A DNA stretch of 64,000 nucleotides from AP-15 sp036500965 (GCA_036500965.1 DASYBC010000054.1:61603-125602), one strand, 5' to 3'; shown: positions 42,677-51,990, numbered from the stretch's first letter. Translations and numbers: made by a program. Notes: a model not told the origin generated them from the letters alone.

Positions 42677-44257
42677 ATGGCTGATATCGTGATCATCAAC
42701 CCGCGCTTCCAGACATCGTACTGGGGGCTCGAGCATGCGGTGCCGTTTCTCGGCATCAAGGCGGTGTTGCCGGTCGCCAGCCTGCCGCTGTTGGCGGCGC
42801 TGACCCCGCCCGAGCACCGGGTCACACTGATCGACGAGAATGTCGAGCCGATCGATTTCGAGCAATGCGCGCGCGCCGACATCGTCGGGGTGACCGGCAT
42901 GAACGTCCAGCGCTCTCGGATGCGTGAGATCCTCGCCGAATTGCGGCGGCGCGGCTGCTTTACCGTTGCCGGCGGTGCCTGGGTCACGGTTCGGGAAGAT
43001 GATGTTGCCGACCATGCCGACGTGATCTTCATCGGCGAGGCGGAGGAGACCTGGCCGCGCTTTCTCGCCGAGTGGGGCGAGGGCCGGCACGCCACCCGCT
43101 ACGAGCAGGCCGAGCGCACCGACATGGCAACAGTGCCGCGCCCGCGTCTCGATCTGCTGCGGATGAACGACTACGCGCTTGCCAGTCTGCAATTCTCGCG
43201 CGGCTGCCCGTTCGAATGCGAATTCTGCGACATTATCGTCACCTTTGGTCGCCGGCCTCGGATCAAGACCTCGGCCCAAATCCTCGCCGAGCTCGACGGC
43301 ATCTTGGCCACCGGCAAACGCACCGCGTTCATCGTCGACGACAATCTGATCGGCAACAAAAAGGCGATCAAGCCGCTGCTGCGCGACGTGATCACGTGGC
43401 AGCAAGCCCACGGCTACTCGCTGATGTTCGCCACCGAGGCGTCGATCGATCTCGCCGAGGATCCCGAGCTGATGCGGCTGATGGTCGATGCCAACATCAG
43501 CGAGGTGTTCATCGGCATCGAGACTCCGAACGAGGCGGCGCTGCGCGAAACCAAGAAAATCCAGAACCTGCGCGCCCGCGGCGGCACCATGCTGGAGAAG
43601 GTGCACCGCATTCAAGAGACCGGGATGGAGGTCTGGTGCGGGGTCATCGTCGGCTTCGACCATGATGATGCGAGCATTTTCGCGGCTCAACACCGGTTCA
43701 TCACCGAGGCGCGGATCGCCAACGCCATGGTCAACATGCTGGTGGCGATCCCCCGGACCCCGCTTTATCGGCGGCTCGACGGCGAAGGCCGGCTCGACCA
43801 TTCGGGCGATCCCGCCGGGTTTGGGCCGTTCGGCACCAATGTCATTCCGCAGCGCATCGGCCGCGACGAGTTGCGCGAGGGCTATGTCGCGCTGATGCGC
43901 GACCTCTACGCGCCCGCCGCCTTTTTCGGGCGGCTCGATACCCTCTATCTCGGCGCATGGATGCGCTGGGGCGGCGCGCGGCACGATTACCTGTCGCGCC
44001 ATCCGCTGCGCCGCGCTCGGCTCAACGCGCGGCTGCTCGCCGAAACGCTGGGGATTTTCATCATGCTGATGCGCGGCGTGCCCGACCCGGCGCTGCGCCG
44101 GGAATATCGCCGCCGCCTGTTTCGGATCGTCCTGCGCCGGCCGGCGCCGGCGATCTTGCAGCTCTACGCGGTCAAATGCGCAATGCACTTTCATGTGCAC
44201 ACAATGGTGCAACAGATGCTGGCCGAGCCGCGGCCGCTGGTCCGCGTCGCGGCCTGA
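42677..44257 (+). CDS. B12-binding radical SAM protein (DUF4070 type)
   Basis: A protein of 526 residues starting MADIVIINPRFQTSYWG. The N-terminal 130 residues form a cobalamin-binding-like Rossmann domain (LIDENVEPIDFEQC, GVTGMNVQRSRM). The radical SAM core has C177, C181 and C184 (RGCPFECEFCDI) for the [4Fe-4S] cluster. GIETPNEAALRETKK and the C-terminal part are typical of the group that includes HpnP-like hopanoid methylases, but this protein is not close enough by eye to name that reaction. AAGGGGG before the ATG supports the start. A GST-like gene follows 60 bases later. Confidence 0.88.
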   Translation: MADIVIINPRFQTSYWGLEHAVPFLGIKAVLPVASLPLLAALTPPEHRVTLIDENVEPIDFEQCARADIVGVTGMNVQRSRMREILAELRRRGCFTVAGGAWVTVREDDVADHADVIFIGEAEETWPRFLAEWGEGRHATRYEQAERTDMATVPRPRLDLLRMNDYALASLQFSRGCPFECEFCDIIVTFGRRPRIKTSAQILAELDGILATGKRTAFIVDDNLIGNKKAIKPLLRDVITWQQAHGYSLMFATEASIDLAEDPELMRLMVDANISEVFIGIETPNEAALRETKKIQNLRARGGTMLEKVHRIQETGMEVWCGVIVGFDHDDASIFAAQHRFITEARIANAMVNMLVAIPRTPLYRRLDGEGRLDHSGDPAGFGPFGTNVIPQRIGRDELREGYVALMRDLYAPAAFFGRLDTLYLGAWMRWGGARHDYLSRHPLRRARLNARLLAETLGIFIMLMRGVPDPALRREYRRRLFRIVLRRPAPAILQLYAVKCAMHFHVHTMVQQMLAEPRPLVRVAA

Positions 44258-44317
44258 TCCGAGCCGCGCCGGCGCGGCGACGCACGGGCGGCATTCGAAG
44301 AGCGGAGGCGAGCGAGC

Positions 44318-44959
44318 ATGGCCCATCCGATTGTCTATGGCCCAGCCGGGAGCACTTATGTGTGGAGCGCGCGCCTGACGCTCGCCGAAAAGGGCGTCAC
44401 CCACGAGCTCGTCGAGATGCCGTTCGGCGCCCATCGCCAGCAGCCGCATTTGTCGCGCCAGCCTTTCGCCAAGGTCCCGGCCTTCGAGCATGACGGGTTT
44501 GCGCTCTACGAGACCCAGGCGATCATGCGCTATGTCGACGAGCGCTTTCCGGGAGCGCCGCTGCAGCCCGAGGACGTGCATCAATGGTCGCGGATGAACC
44601 AGCTCATCGGCATCGTCGATGCCTATGCCTGGCCCAGCATCGCCGCCGCGATCCTCTACAACCGGATGCTGGTGCCGCGCCTCGGCGGCATCCCGGACGA
44701 AGCGGCGATCGCCGCCGCTTTGCCGCGCGCGGCGCTATGCCTCGTCGAGTTCGACCGGCTGATGGAGGACCACCCGTTTCTCGCCGGCGATTTTGTCAGC
44801 CTGGCCGACCTGATGGTGATCCCGCTTCTCTATTATTTCGCCAACATCCCCGACGGTCGCGGCCCGGTCGCCCGGCACCCGAAATTGCAGGACTGGATCG
44901 GGCGCATGGAGGGCCGTCAGAGCTTCGACGTCACCAAGCCGCCGCTGGCGCGCAGCTGA
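44318..44959 (+). CDS. Glutathione S-transferase family protein
   Basis: A 213-residue protein. The thioredoxin-like N-terminal domain shows VYGPAGSTYVWSARLTLAEKG (Ser or Tyr at the catalytic position), KVPAFEHDGFALYETQAIMRYVD with the conserved cis-Pro and Glu-Thr glutathione contacts. The helical C-terminal domain contains FLAGDFVSLADLMVIPLLYY, the usual capping motif. Substrate unknown. It starts 60 bases after the radical SAM gene and is followed 12 bases later by a small membrane protein. Confidence 0.9.
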   Translation: MAHPIVYGPAGSTYVWSARLTLAEKGVTHELVEMPFGAHRQQPHLSRQPFAKVPAFEHDGFALYETQAIMRYVDERFPGAPLQPEDVHQWSRMNQLIGIVDAYAWPSIAAAILYNRMLVPRLGGIPDEAAIAAALPRAALCLVEFDRLMEDHPFLAGDFVSLADLMVIPLLYYFANIPDGRGPVARHPKLQDWIGRMEGRQSFDVTKPPLARS

Positions 44960-44971
44960 GCTTCCACCAGA

Positions 44972-45430
44972 ATGCGCTTGATGCAGCTTGTCGCGCTGAT
45001 GCTGACCGGGCTCGAGCTGGTACCGACCGGTGCCCATTTTTTTGAGCTGTGGAACAAGTTCGCCCTCGACCAGCAGCAATATTTCATCATCCAGCAGATC
45101 TACCGGGGCTGGGCCTGGTTCGGCATCGTGCTGATCGCCGCGATCGCCACCAATCTCGCCGCGTCCATGATGCTGTGGCGCAGCCGAGACCGGTTCTGGC
45201 CGTCGCTGACCGCAGGACTTCTGCTCGCCGTCACCTTGGCGGTCTTCTTCGTCTGGACCTATCCTGCCAACCAGGCTACCGGCAATTGGACGACGATTCC
45301 GGCCGACTGGCGGGCACTGCGCCGGCAATGGGAATTGTCGCACGCGGTCAACGCGGTGCTGACCTTCGCCGCGCTCGGTTTCGCCGCCTTTTCAATGCGC
45401 AACGTTCCCGTCCGGGGACCGAGACGCTGA
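44972..45430 (+). CDS. Four-helix DUF1772-like membrane protein
   Basis: A protein of 152 residues with four hydrophobic helices. Features resemble the DUF1772/anthrone-oxygenase-like group: LVPTGAHFFELWNKFAL near the N-terminus, a central VFFVWTYPANQATGNWTTIP and WRALRRQWELSHAVNAVLTFAAL before the last helix. Function unknown. It is close behind the GST gene and probably co-transcribed with it. Confidence 0.75.
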   Translation: MRLMQLVALMLTGLELVPTGAHFFELWNKFALDQQQYFIIQQIYRGWAWFGIVLIAAIATNLAASMMLWRSRDRFWPSLTAGLLLAVTLAVFFVWTYPANQATGNWTTIPADWRALRRQWELSHAVNAVLTFAALGFAAFSMRNVPVRGPRR

Positions 45431-45581
45431 CACGCCCGTCGCTGTCGTATCGGCCGTCGCCTGCGCGTCATCCGGGGCAATGGCCTGGCTGATGATCCCG
45501 GCGCGGCCGCGCTCGGTCGCCAGGCCGTCGTAAGCAGCGCGCTGCTCGGCGCAGTTTTCAGCGGCCTCTGATGCCGGAGGG

Positions 45582-45800
45582 TCACTTACGGTACGGGTTG
45601 ACGAGACCGCCGACGATGCCCTCGAGAACCTCGCGGAGCTGCCGCTCGTCGCAGCCCATCAGCACCGCATCCTCGAGCGCCTCCTGCGCCAGCTCGCGCA
45701 GCTCGGCGAGGTTCTCGTTCAGCACCTTGATCTTTTCGACGCAGGCGACCGGCTCGCCTTCAGGTGTGCGCCATACCGGGAATTCCATCGATGCGGCCAT
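45582..45800 (-). CDS. Small conserved protein next to mlaD
   Basis: A 72-residue protein: MAASMEFPVWRTPEGEPVAC followed by an almost wholly helical body rich in Leu and Glu (KVLNENLAELRELAQEALED) and a C-terminal REVLEGIVGGLVNPY. Two cysteines are present. No named family is recognised. It starts 16 bases after mlaD in the same direction, so it is the last gene of the NDUFA12-mlaD unit. Confidence 0.7.
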   Translation of the reverse strand: MAASMEFPVWRTPEGEPVACVEKIKVLNENLAELRELAQEALEDAVLMGCDERQLREVLEGIVGGLVNPYRK

Positions 45801-45816
45801 TGCTCTGAGCTCTCGG

Positions 45817-46356
45817 CTATTTGAGATCGCCCCCCGGCATCCCCGCCCCCGGCACCGCGGCCCCTGGTGCCCCGGAGCCCGGCGCGCCACCGCCCGAGCC
45901 CGGCTTCTTCTGCCCGCCCGGCTGCGAGAAGATCATCTGGCCGATCAGGTTCTCCAGGCTGACCGGCGCCTGGGTGTATTTGATCTGCCCGCCGGCGGGG
46001 ATGTCCTTGTCCGAGCCGCCGGGCACCAGCGCCATATACTTGTCGCCCAAGAGGCTCGACGAGATGATTTCCGCAACCGTGTCGTTGGGCAGCTTGTATT
46101 CCGGGTTGATGCGCATCGTCACGGTCGCGAGATAGGTTTTGGGATCGAGCTTCTCGGCGACCACCGAGCCGACCTTGACCCCGGCGACACGCACGTCGCT
46201 GCCGTCGCGGATGCCGTCGATGCGCTCGAACTGCGCCGTCACCGGGTAGCCGCCGACCGCCCGCCCCTCGCTGGTGGTGTAGGCGAAAAACAGAAACAGC
46301 ACGGCGACGATGATGACGACGGCGCCCATCACCGTCTCGATCACGTTACCGCGCAT
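45817..46356 (-). CDS. mlaD: Phospholipid transport substrate-binding protein MlaD
   Basis: A protein of 179 residues starting MRGNVIETVMGAVVIIVAV, with an N-terminal membrane anchor followed by the MCE domain: VTAQFERIDGIRDGSDVRVAGVKVG, YLATVTMRI and SSSLLGDKYMALVPGG. The C-terminus is a Gly/Pro/Ala-rich tail. MlaD forms a periplasmic hexamer in the MlaFEDB complex that moves phospholipids between membranes; the other mla genes are not in the window. It is 58 bases downstream of the NDUFA12 gene, a common alphaproteobacterial arrangement. Confidence 0.92.
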   Translation of the reverse strand: MRGNVIETVMGAVVIIVAVLFLFFAYTTSEGRAVGGYPVTAQFERIDGIRDGSDVRVAGVKVGSVVAEKLDPKTYLATVTMRINPEYKLPNDTVAEIISSSLLGDKYMALVPGGSDKDIPAGGQIKYTQAPVSLENLIGQMIFSQPGGQKKPGSGGGAPGSGAPGAAVPGAGMPGGDLK

Positions 46357-46414
46357 CGTTGCCGCTCCCCGCTGACGCTCTCGATCGACCGCCGCCGACA
46401 TTCGCCTAGCCGCC

Positions 46415-46807
46415 TTATTCGGGTGTCCACGGCTCGTAATCGCCGGTCGATGGCGCCCGCCGCGCGCCGCGTAGAATCGAACCTGGCGGATGGTAGGCTA
46501 GGGCAGTGCCGGTCATGTTCGGCAGGTGCTCCTTTTCCCACGGATAGCGGGTCCGCGACCCCGGCTGCGGCACCTCGTCGACGGTGTGGTGCAGCCAGGC
46601 GTGCCATTCGGGAGGGACCTTGGAGCCCTCCGGCTCGCCGGCATAGATGACCCAGCGTTTTTCGCGGCTGGCTCGCCCGCCGCCGCGCGTCAAGGCCCGC
46701 CGTCCCTTCTCACGATAGTAGCGGTTGCCGAGGCTGTCGCTGCCGACGTATTCGCCGCGCAGCAAGGTCAACAAACGCGTGCCGAGGTTCATCGCTCCAT
46801 CCGTCAT
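46415..46807 (-). CDS. NADH:ubiquinone oxidoreductase accessory subunit NDUFA12
   Basis: A protein of about 130 residues starting MTDGAMNLGTRLLTLLRGEYVG. Family signatures are YVGSDSLGNRYYRE, KRWVIYAGEPEGSKVPPEWHAWLHHT and PWEKEHLPNMTGTALAYHPPGS. The subunit is the bacterial counterpart of mitochondrial B17.2 and sits on the matrix-side arm of complex I; within bacteria it is typical of alphaproteobacteria. A second ATG five codons later is possible. It is the first gene of a unit with mlaD. Confidence 0.93.
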   Translation of the reverse strand: MTDGAMNLGTRLLTLLRGEYVGSDSLGNRYYREKGRRALTRGGGRASREKRWVIYAGEPEGSKVPPEWHAWLHHTVDEVPQPGSRTRYPWEKEHLPNMTGTALAYHPPGSILRGARRAPSTGDYEPWTPE

Positions 46808-46937
46808 CGCGGCCGCGCTGCCCACCGGCCTATGGCGCAGGGTTTATCGCATCGCCCTCGTGCCGGCGGCAAGTGCCGGCGACGCGTTGCCCTGACGCAA
46901 CATATGGTGCTGTTCACCGGGATCGGCCCAAAATAAA

Positions 46938-46966
46938 TTGCCGGCCAGAAGCAGCACCGCTATATT
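46938..46966 (+). promoter_or_regulatory. Probable sigma-70 promoter of nrdJ with NrdR-like box
   Basis: TTGCCG (-35, 46938-46943) and TATATT (-10, 46961-46966) are exactly 17 bases apart, about 70 bases before the nrdJ start. The -10 overlaps CTATATTTAG (46960-46969), which matches nine of ten positions of the NrdR-box core CWATATATWG. A second, weaker match, CAACATATGG, is centred 62 bases upstream, an even number of helical turns. NrdR repression of nrdJ would fit known biology. No cobalamin riboswitch was recognised in the leader. Confidence 0.6.
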
Positions 46967-47037
46967 TAGGGGTAGGGGTGAGTACGTCAGCCAGATTTTG
47001 CTGGGCGTTCGCCAGAGGACGGTATCGGGGGAGAGCA

Positions 47038-50000
47038 ATGCAGATCACTCGGCGCTTTACCACGGCAGGACAGGATCCCTATGCGGCGGTTCCGTTTCGG
47101 AGCGCGGCCAGCGAGATTCGCAACCCCGACGGTTCGGTCGTGTTCCAGGCCGAGAGAATCGAGGTGCCGGCCGAATGGAGCCAGGTCGCCTGCGACATCC
47201 TTGCTCAGAAATACTTTCGCAAAGCGGGGGTGCCGGCGCGCCTGGCCGCCGTCCCCGAGGACGGGGTGCCGCGCTGGCTGTGGCGGCGCGCGGCCGATGC
47301 CGATCCTCTGGCGAGCCTGCCCGAGAGCGAACGCCATGGGGGCGAGGCCAGCGCCCGCCAAGTGTTCGACCGGATGGCCGGCACCTGGGCCTATTGGGGC
47401 TGGAAGGGCGGCTATTTCGATGCCGAGACCGACGCCCGTGCCTTCTATGACGAAATCCGGCTGATGCTGGCGCGGCAGATGGGAGCGCCCAACTCGCCGC
47501 AATGGTTCAACACCGGGCTCCACTGGGCCTACGGCATCGACGGCCCGGCGCAGGGCCACTATTACGTCGATTACCGCAGCGGCGAACTCTGCGCCTCGGC
47601 CAGCGCCTACGAGCACCCGCAGCCGCATGCCTGCTTTATCCAGTCGGTCGCCGACGATCTCGTCAACGAGGGCGGGATCATGGACCTCTGGGTGCGCGAG
47701 GCGCGGATTTTCAAATACGGCTCGGGCTCGGGCTCGAACTTCTCGAAATTGCGCGGCGACGGCGAGCGGCTCTCGGGCGGCGGCCGTTCGTCGGGGCTGA
47801 TGAGCTTTCTGCGCATCGGCGACCGCGCTGCGGGTGCGATCAAATCGGGCGGCACGACGCGGCGCGCGGCCAAGATGGTGATCGTCGACATCGACCATCC
47901 CGATATCGAGGCGTTCGTCGACTGGAAGGTTGTCGAGGAGCAGAAGGTCGCCGCCTTGGTCGCCGGCTCGAAGCTCGCCGCGCGGCACCTGAACCGGGTC
48001 ATCGCCGCCTGTCATAGCGAAGCGACAGACCCGGCCCGCCGCTGCGATCCAGCGCGCAACCCCGCGCTGAAACGCGAAATCCGCGCCGCGCGCCGGGCGA
48101 TGATCCCGGAAAACTGCATTCAGCGGGTGATCCAGCTGGGCCGCCAAGGCGGCGCCGCGATCGATTTCCGCACCTACGACACCGATTGGGATTCCGAGGC
48201 GTATCTGAGCGTCGCCGGACAGAACGCCAACAATTCGGTGCGGGTCGCGAACGAATTTCTCGAACGCGTCGCCGCCGACGGCCCGTGGGAATTGACCCGG
48301 CGCACCGACGGCAAGATCGCCAAGACCCTGCCGGCGCGAGCCTTGTGGGACCGCATCGGCCACGCCGCCTGGGCCTCGGCCGATCCCGGCCTGCAATTCG
48401 ACACGACGATCAACGACTGGCACACCTGCCCCGGAAGCGGCCGGATCAACGCCTCCAACCCGTGCTCCGAATACAATTTTCTCGACGACACCGCCTGCAA
48501 CCTCGCCTCGCTCAATCTGATAGCGTTCCGCCGTGAGGATGGCAGCTTTGATGCCGACGCTTTCGCACATGCGGTGCGGCTGTGGACCTTGGTGCTCGAA
48601 ATCTCGGTGATGATGGCGCAGTTCCCATCGCCCGAGATCGCGCGGCGCTCGTTCGAGTTCCGCACCCTCGGCCTCGGCTACGCCAATCTTGGTGGCCTCT
48701 TAATGGCGATGGGCATCGCCTATGACAGCGCCGCCGGCCGCGCGCTCGCCGCGGCGATCACCGCGCTCTTGACCGGCGCCAGCTACTCCGCCTCGGCCGA
48801 GATGGCCGGCGACCCCGGATTAACCCCGCGCGGCGCTTTCCCCGGCTATGCTCCGAACCGGGAGGCGATGCTGCGCGTCATCCGCAACCACCGCCGCGCC
48901 TGTTACGGCGAGACGGACGGATATGAGGGCCTGTCGATTCTGCCGGCGCCGCTCGACGCTGCGAGCTGTCCCGATGCACTTGTGGTCGCGGCCGCGCGCC
49001 GGGCCTGGGATACGGCCTCGTCGCTCGGCGAAAAGCATGGCTTCCGCAACGCCCAGGCGACGGTCATCGCACCCACTGGCACGATCGGCCTGGTCATGGA
49101 TTGCGACACGACCGGGATCGAGCCCGATTTTGCGCTGGTCAAGTTCAAAAAGCTGGCCGGCGGCGGCTATTTCAAGATCATCAACCGCGCGGTGCCGCAG
49201 GCGCTGGCCACCCTCGGCTACACCGTGGCCGAGATCGCCGCGATCGAATGTCACGCGCTGGGCCACGGCACGCTAAACGGCGCGCCCGCGATCAACCATC
49301 AAACCCTGCGCGCCAAGGGCTTCGACGATCGCGCGCTGGCGGCCGCGGAGGCGGCGCTTGCCACCGCCTTCGACATCAAATTCGCCTTCAACAAATGGAC
49401 CCTGAGCGAGGCGCTCTGCACCGAAGCTCTCGGCATCGCGCCGGAAGCGCTCGACCGGCCGGGCTTCGACCTCTTGGCCGCGATCGGCTTCGGCCGGGCC
49501 GAGATCGACGCCGCCAACACTTGGTGCTGCGGGGCGATGACCTTGGAGGGGGCGCCGCATCTGCGGCCCGAGCATCTGCCGGTGTTCGACTGCGCCAGCC
49601 CGTGCGGCCGGTCCGGCACCCGTGCGTTGTCGGCCGAAAGCCACATCCGCATGATGGCGGCGGCGCAGCCCTTCATCTCGGGCGCGATCTCAAAGACGAT
49701 CAACATGCCGAATTCGGCGACGATCGAGGATTGCAAAGACGCATACCTCTTGTCCTGGCGGCTCGGCCTCAAGGCGACCGCGCTCTATCGCGACGGCTCG
49801 AAACTGTCGCAGCCGCTGGCCGCGGCCCTCTTTGGCGATGACGAGGAGGCCGAGGAAGAGGCCGCCGAGCTCTACGATCGGTCGCCGGCCGAGCGCGCGC
49901 CGATCGTCGCCGAGCGCATCGTCGAACGGGTCGTCGAGCGGGTGGTCGAACGGGTCGTGCAGCGGGGCGAGCGCCGGCGGCTGCCGAACCGGCGCAAGGG

Positions 50001-50748
50001 CTACACGCAAAAGGCCACGGTCGGCGGCCACAAGGTTTACCTGCGCACCGGCGAGCACGAGGACGGCCGCCTGGCCGAAGTCTTTATCGACATGCACAAG
50101 GAGGGCTCGGCCTTCCGCTCGCTGATGCACAATTTCGCGATCGCGATCTCGATGGGCCTGCAATATGGCGTGCCGCTCGAGGAGTTCGTCGAGAGCTTCA
50201 CGTTCAGCCGGTTCGAGCCGTCGGGCATCGTCGAGGGCAACGACGCGATCAAGATGGCGACCTCGATCCTCGACTACATCTTCCGCGAATTGGCGATTTC
50301 CTATCTCGGCCGCGGCGACCTCGCCCATGCCGAGCCCGGCGATTTGTTGCCCGACACGGTCGGCAAGGGCGAAGCCCAATCGATCCTGCGCAGTCCCGAC
50401 GGCGGCGACGATCGCCTCGAACCCGCTCCGCCGGCGGCAGAGGAGCGCAGCCTGATGCCACGCGACGTATCCAACGGCTTCGTCCGCAACAAGCTGACCC
50501 TTCTGCACGGCGGCGCCGGCCGCGGCGGACCCATGGCACTCGCCTTCGCCGACCCCTTCCCCACCGCCGAGGACGACACCAGCGCGCCCTTGGCGGAAGA
50601 CGGGGCCGTCCGCCTGGAACGCATCCGCGCCGCCCGCATCCGCGGCTACGAAGGCGACAGCTGCGCCGAATGCGGCAACTTCACCCTGATCCGCAACGGC
50701 ACCTGCCTCAAATGCGACACCTGCGGCGCGACGTCGGGATGTTCCTGA
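47038..50748 (+). CDS. nrdJ: B12-dependent (class II) ribonucleotide reductase
   Basis: A 1,236-residue protein starting MQITRRFTTAGQDPYA, with GGGGGAGAG before the ATG. It has the long alphaproteobacterial form of adenosylcobalamin-dependent reductase. GSGSGSNFSKLRG, the active-site NPCSEYNF (C476), and NTWCCGAM are recognisable, with a GTIGLVMDCDTTGIEPDFAL segment. Around residues 955-975 four VERV units repeat (IVERVVERVVERVVQR) in a charged linker. The C-terminus has a zinc-type cluster (CAECGNF, CLKCDTCG) carrying the redox-shuttling cysteines. It reduces ribonucleotides with or without oxygen. It is transcribed alone. Confidence 0.95.
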   Translation: MQITRRFTTAGQDPYAAVPFRSAASEIRNPDGSVVFQAERIEVPAEWSQVACDILAQKYFRKAGVPARLAAVPEDGVPRWLWRRAADADPLASLPESERHGGEASARQVFDRMAGTWAYWGWKGGYFDAETDARAFYDEIRLMLARQMGAPNSPQWFNTGLHWAYGIDGPAQGHYYVDYRSGELCASASAYEHPQPHACFIQSVADDLVNEGGIMDLWVREARIFKYGSGSGSNFSKLRGDGERLSGGGRSSGLMSFLRIGDRAAGAIKSGGTTRRAAKMVIVDIDHPDIEAFVDWKVVEEQKVAALVAGSKLAARHLNRVIAACHSEATDPARRCDPARNPALKREIRAARRAMIPENCIQRVIQLGRQGGAAIDFRTYDTDWDSEAYLSVAGQNANNSVRVANEFLERVAADGPWELTRRTDGKIAKTLPARALWDRIGHAAWASADPGLQFDTTINDWHTCPGSGRINASNPCSEYNFLDDTACNLASLNLIAFRREDGSFDADAFAHAVRLWTLVLEISVMMAQFPSPEIARRSFEFRTLGLGYANLGGLLMAMGIAYDSAAGRALAAAITALLTGASYSASAEMAGDPGLTPRGAFPGYAPNREAMLRVIRNHRRACYGETDGYEGLSILPAPLDAASCPDALVVAAARRAWDTASSLGEKHGFRNAQATVIAPTGTIGLVMDCDTTGIEPDFALVKFKKLAGGGYFKIINRAVPQALATLGYTVAEIAAIECHALGHGTLNGAPAINHQTLRAKGFDDRALAAAEAALATAFDIKFAFNKWTLSEALCTEALGIAPEALDRPGFDLLAAIGFGRAEIDAANTWCCGAMTLEGAPHLRPEHLPVFDCASPCGRSGTRALSAESHIRMMAAAQPFISGAISKTINMPNSATIEDCKDAYLLSWRLGLKATALYRDGSKLSQPLAAALFGDDEEAEEEAAELYDRSPAERAPIVAERIVERVVERVVERVVQRGERRRLPNRRKGYTQKATVGGHKVYLRTGEHEDGRLAEVFIDMHKEGSAFRSLMHNFAIAISMGLQYGVPLEEFVESFTFSRFEPSGIVEGNDAIKMATSILDYIFRELAISYLGRGDLAHAEPGDLLPDTVGKGEAQSILRSPDGGDDRLEPAPPAAEERSLMPRDVSNGFVRNKLTLLHGGAGRGGPMALAFADPFPTAEDDTSAPLAEDGAVRLERIRAARIRGYEGDSCAECGNFTLIRNGTCLKCDTCGATSGCS

Positions 50749-50838
50749 TAGCATTCGAAACGGTTCGACTTTTAAGGAACAAAGCGGTAGTTTCCTGGTT
50801 CGTTCACAATGAACAGGCAATGAACGGCAATCAGTCGA

Positions 50839-51879
50839 ATGAACGGCGATTTCTTAAGAAGGGTTTTCAGGACCCCGCCAGGCAACTATCTAATCGAGGA
50901 GTTTCTGGCACATATCCGCAGCACCGGTCAGCCCGAGACTTTTCCCGGTCTGCATCGCGGGCCAATTGCAAAGACCGAACCTTTCTCGTTACTCAAGCGT
51001 TTTGAGATCGATCGAAGGAAGCGCCCGGACGGTGATTTAGCTCCGTGTCCAATGTGCCAACCAAACAAATACCTCCGTGGTAGTCTGGTTTATCTATCAG
51101 ATCTCAGAGCTGTCGCCGCCATTGGGCACTGCTGTGCTGATAAGGAGAATCTTGCTATCGCCGATCGTGAGTACCGAGAACGCATCGCACGTGACCTCGA
51201 AGATGACTACCTTATCGCACATATTCCTCTTATCTCCGCTTACCTTTCCGTAGTTGCGCGAGTCCGCCCCGCCGCGCGTGAAGCCGAACGGATCTATCGT
51301 AGTTTCCGCAATGCCGGAGCGTCGTTTCAACGCCCTTTGCGCCTACTCAAAAAGGTCGGCGGCCTTCTTGCCCTCGACGAGCAGCTCCAGGTCCCGGCCG
51401 ACATAGCTGGTCCCGCCGGGTTTCGCAGTCGCGCTAGAATCATCAACCAAAAAATAGAATTCGGATTTCTTCGCGGAATGATTGCGCTCAGCAGCGATTA
51501 CGATCCGGTTCGTGAGCTGGATCGAATTATTACGGCCGTTCGGCTATACAATCACGGCGAAACCGACAACGCGCTGCTCGATTATGTCACGGGTCTTGAT
51601 CCACAAAGCCGACGCGTCGCCACCATCAAGCTTCGCGAAGCAGGAATTGGTTATTCGAAATTTCAAAACCGGATTGCCGATTTTTGCAACTTTTTCACTC
51701 CGGCGAATATAGGACTCCTCAATAAATGGGCATCCCATCCGGTGAACCCCTATCGTTTCGAAGCTTACTTGAATGATAGTAGGTGTACTTTCCGTCGGCA
51801 TGGCGAGTATTGGAGTATCCTGTTGGACCCCATTCTCTACGCCTGCGAATCTCCATGGCCAACGCCTCGAAAAGATTAG
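50839..51879 (+). CDS. Protein of unknown function, lower GC
   Basis: A 346-residue protein I do not recognise. It begins MNGDFLRRVFRTPPGNYLIEE. A Cys/His cluster near residues 68-100 (CPMCQPNKYLRG, then AIGHCCADKE) could bind zinc. The middle is helical and rich in Arg, Leu and Ala; ITAVRLYNHGETDNALLDYV and FCNFFTPANIGLLNKWASHP are other notable stretches. No signal or membrane segment. Codon use and base composition are visibly less G/C-rich than nrdJ upstream, which suggests transfer. It is followed by dispersed repeats and a toxin-antitoxin pair. An ATG at 50820 is out of frame with it. Confidence 0.75.
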   Translation: MNGDFLRRVFRTPPGNYLIEEFLAHIRSTGQPETFPGLHRGPIAKTEPFSLLKRFEIDRRKRPDGDLAPCPMCQPNKYLRGSLVYLSDLRAVAAIGHCCADKENLAIADREYRERIARDLEDDYLIAHIPLISAYLSVVARVRPAAREAERIYRSFRNAGASFQRPLRLLKKVGGLLALDEQLQVPADIAGPAGFRSRARIINQKIEFGFLRGMIALSSDYDPVRELDRIITAVRLYNHGETDNALLDYVTGLDPQSRRVATIKLREAGIGYSKFQNRIADFCNFFTPANIGLLNKWASHPVNPYRFEAYLNDSRCTFRRHGEYWSILLDPILYACESPWPTPRKD

Positions 51880-51881
51880 CG

Positions 51882-51964
51882 CGTAGGATGGGCTGAGCAT
51901 AGCGAAGCCCATCATGTGGATCTCTGCCGAGCGATGGGTTTCCCTTCGGTCAACCCGTCCTACG
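51882..51964. repeat. Dispersed inverted-repeat element, copy 1
   Basis: It begins CGTAGGATGGGCTGAGC and ends GGTCAACCCGTCCTACG, the ends being near-complementary. GAAGCCCATC and GATGGGTTTC form inner arms. This GTAGGATGGGTTGAGC-type element is scattered through many proteobacterial genomes and behaves like a non-coding mobile repeat. Confidence 0.8.
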
Positions 51965-51990
51965 CGGCTCAATCCTCGATCGCAGCAGCA

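Noticed and set aside
42677..44257. HpnP hopanoid C2-methylase
   Set aside because: Domain layout is shared, but the N-terminal sequence differs from HpnP as I know it and no hopanoid genes are adjacent.
46800..47037. Cobalamin riboswitch upstream of nrdJ
   Set aside because: I could not find a B12-box-like core or the paired arms; the leader after the predicted start is only about 65 bases.
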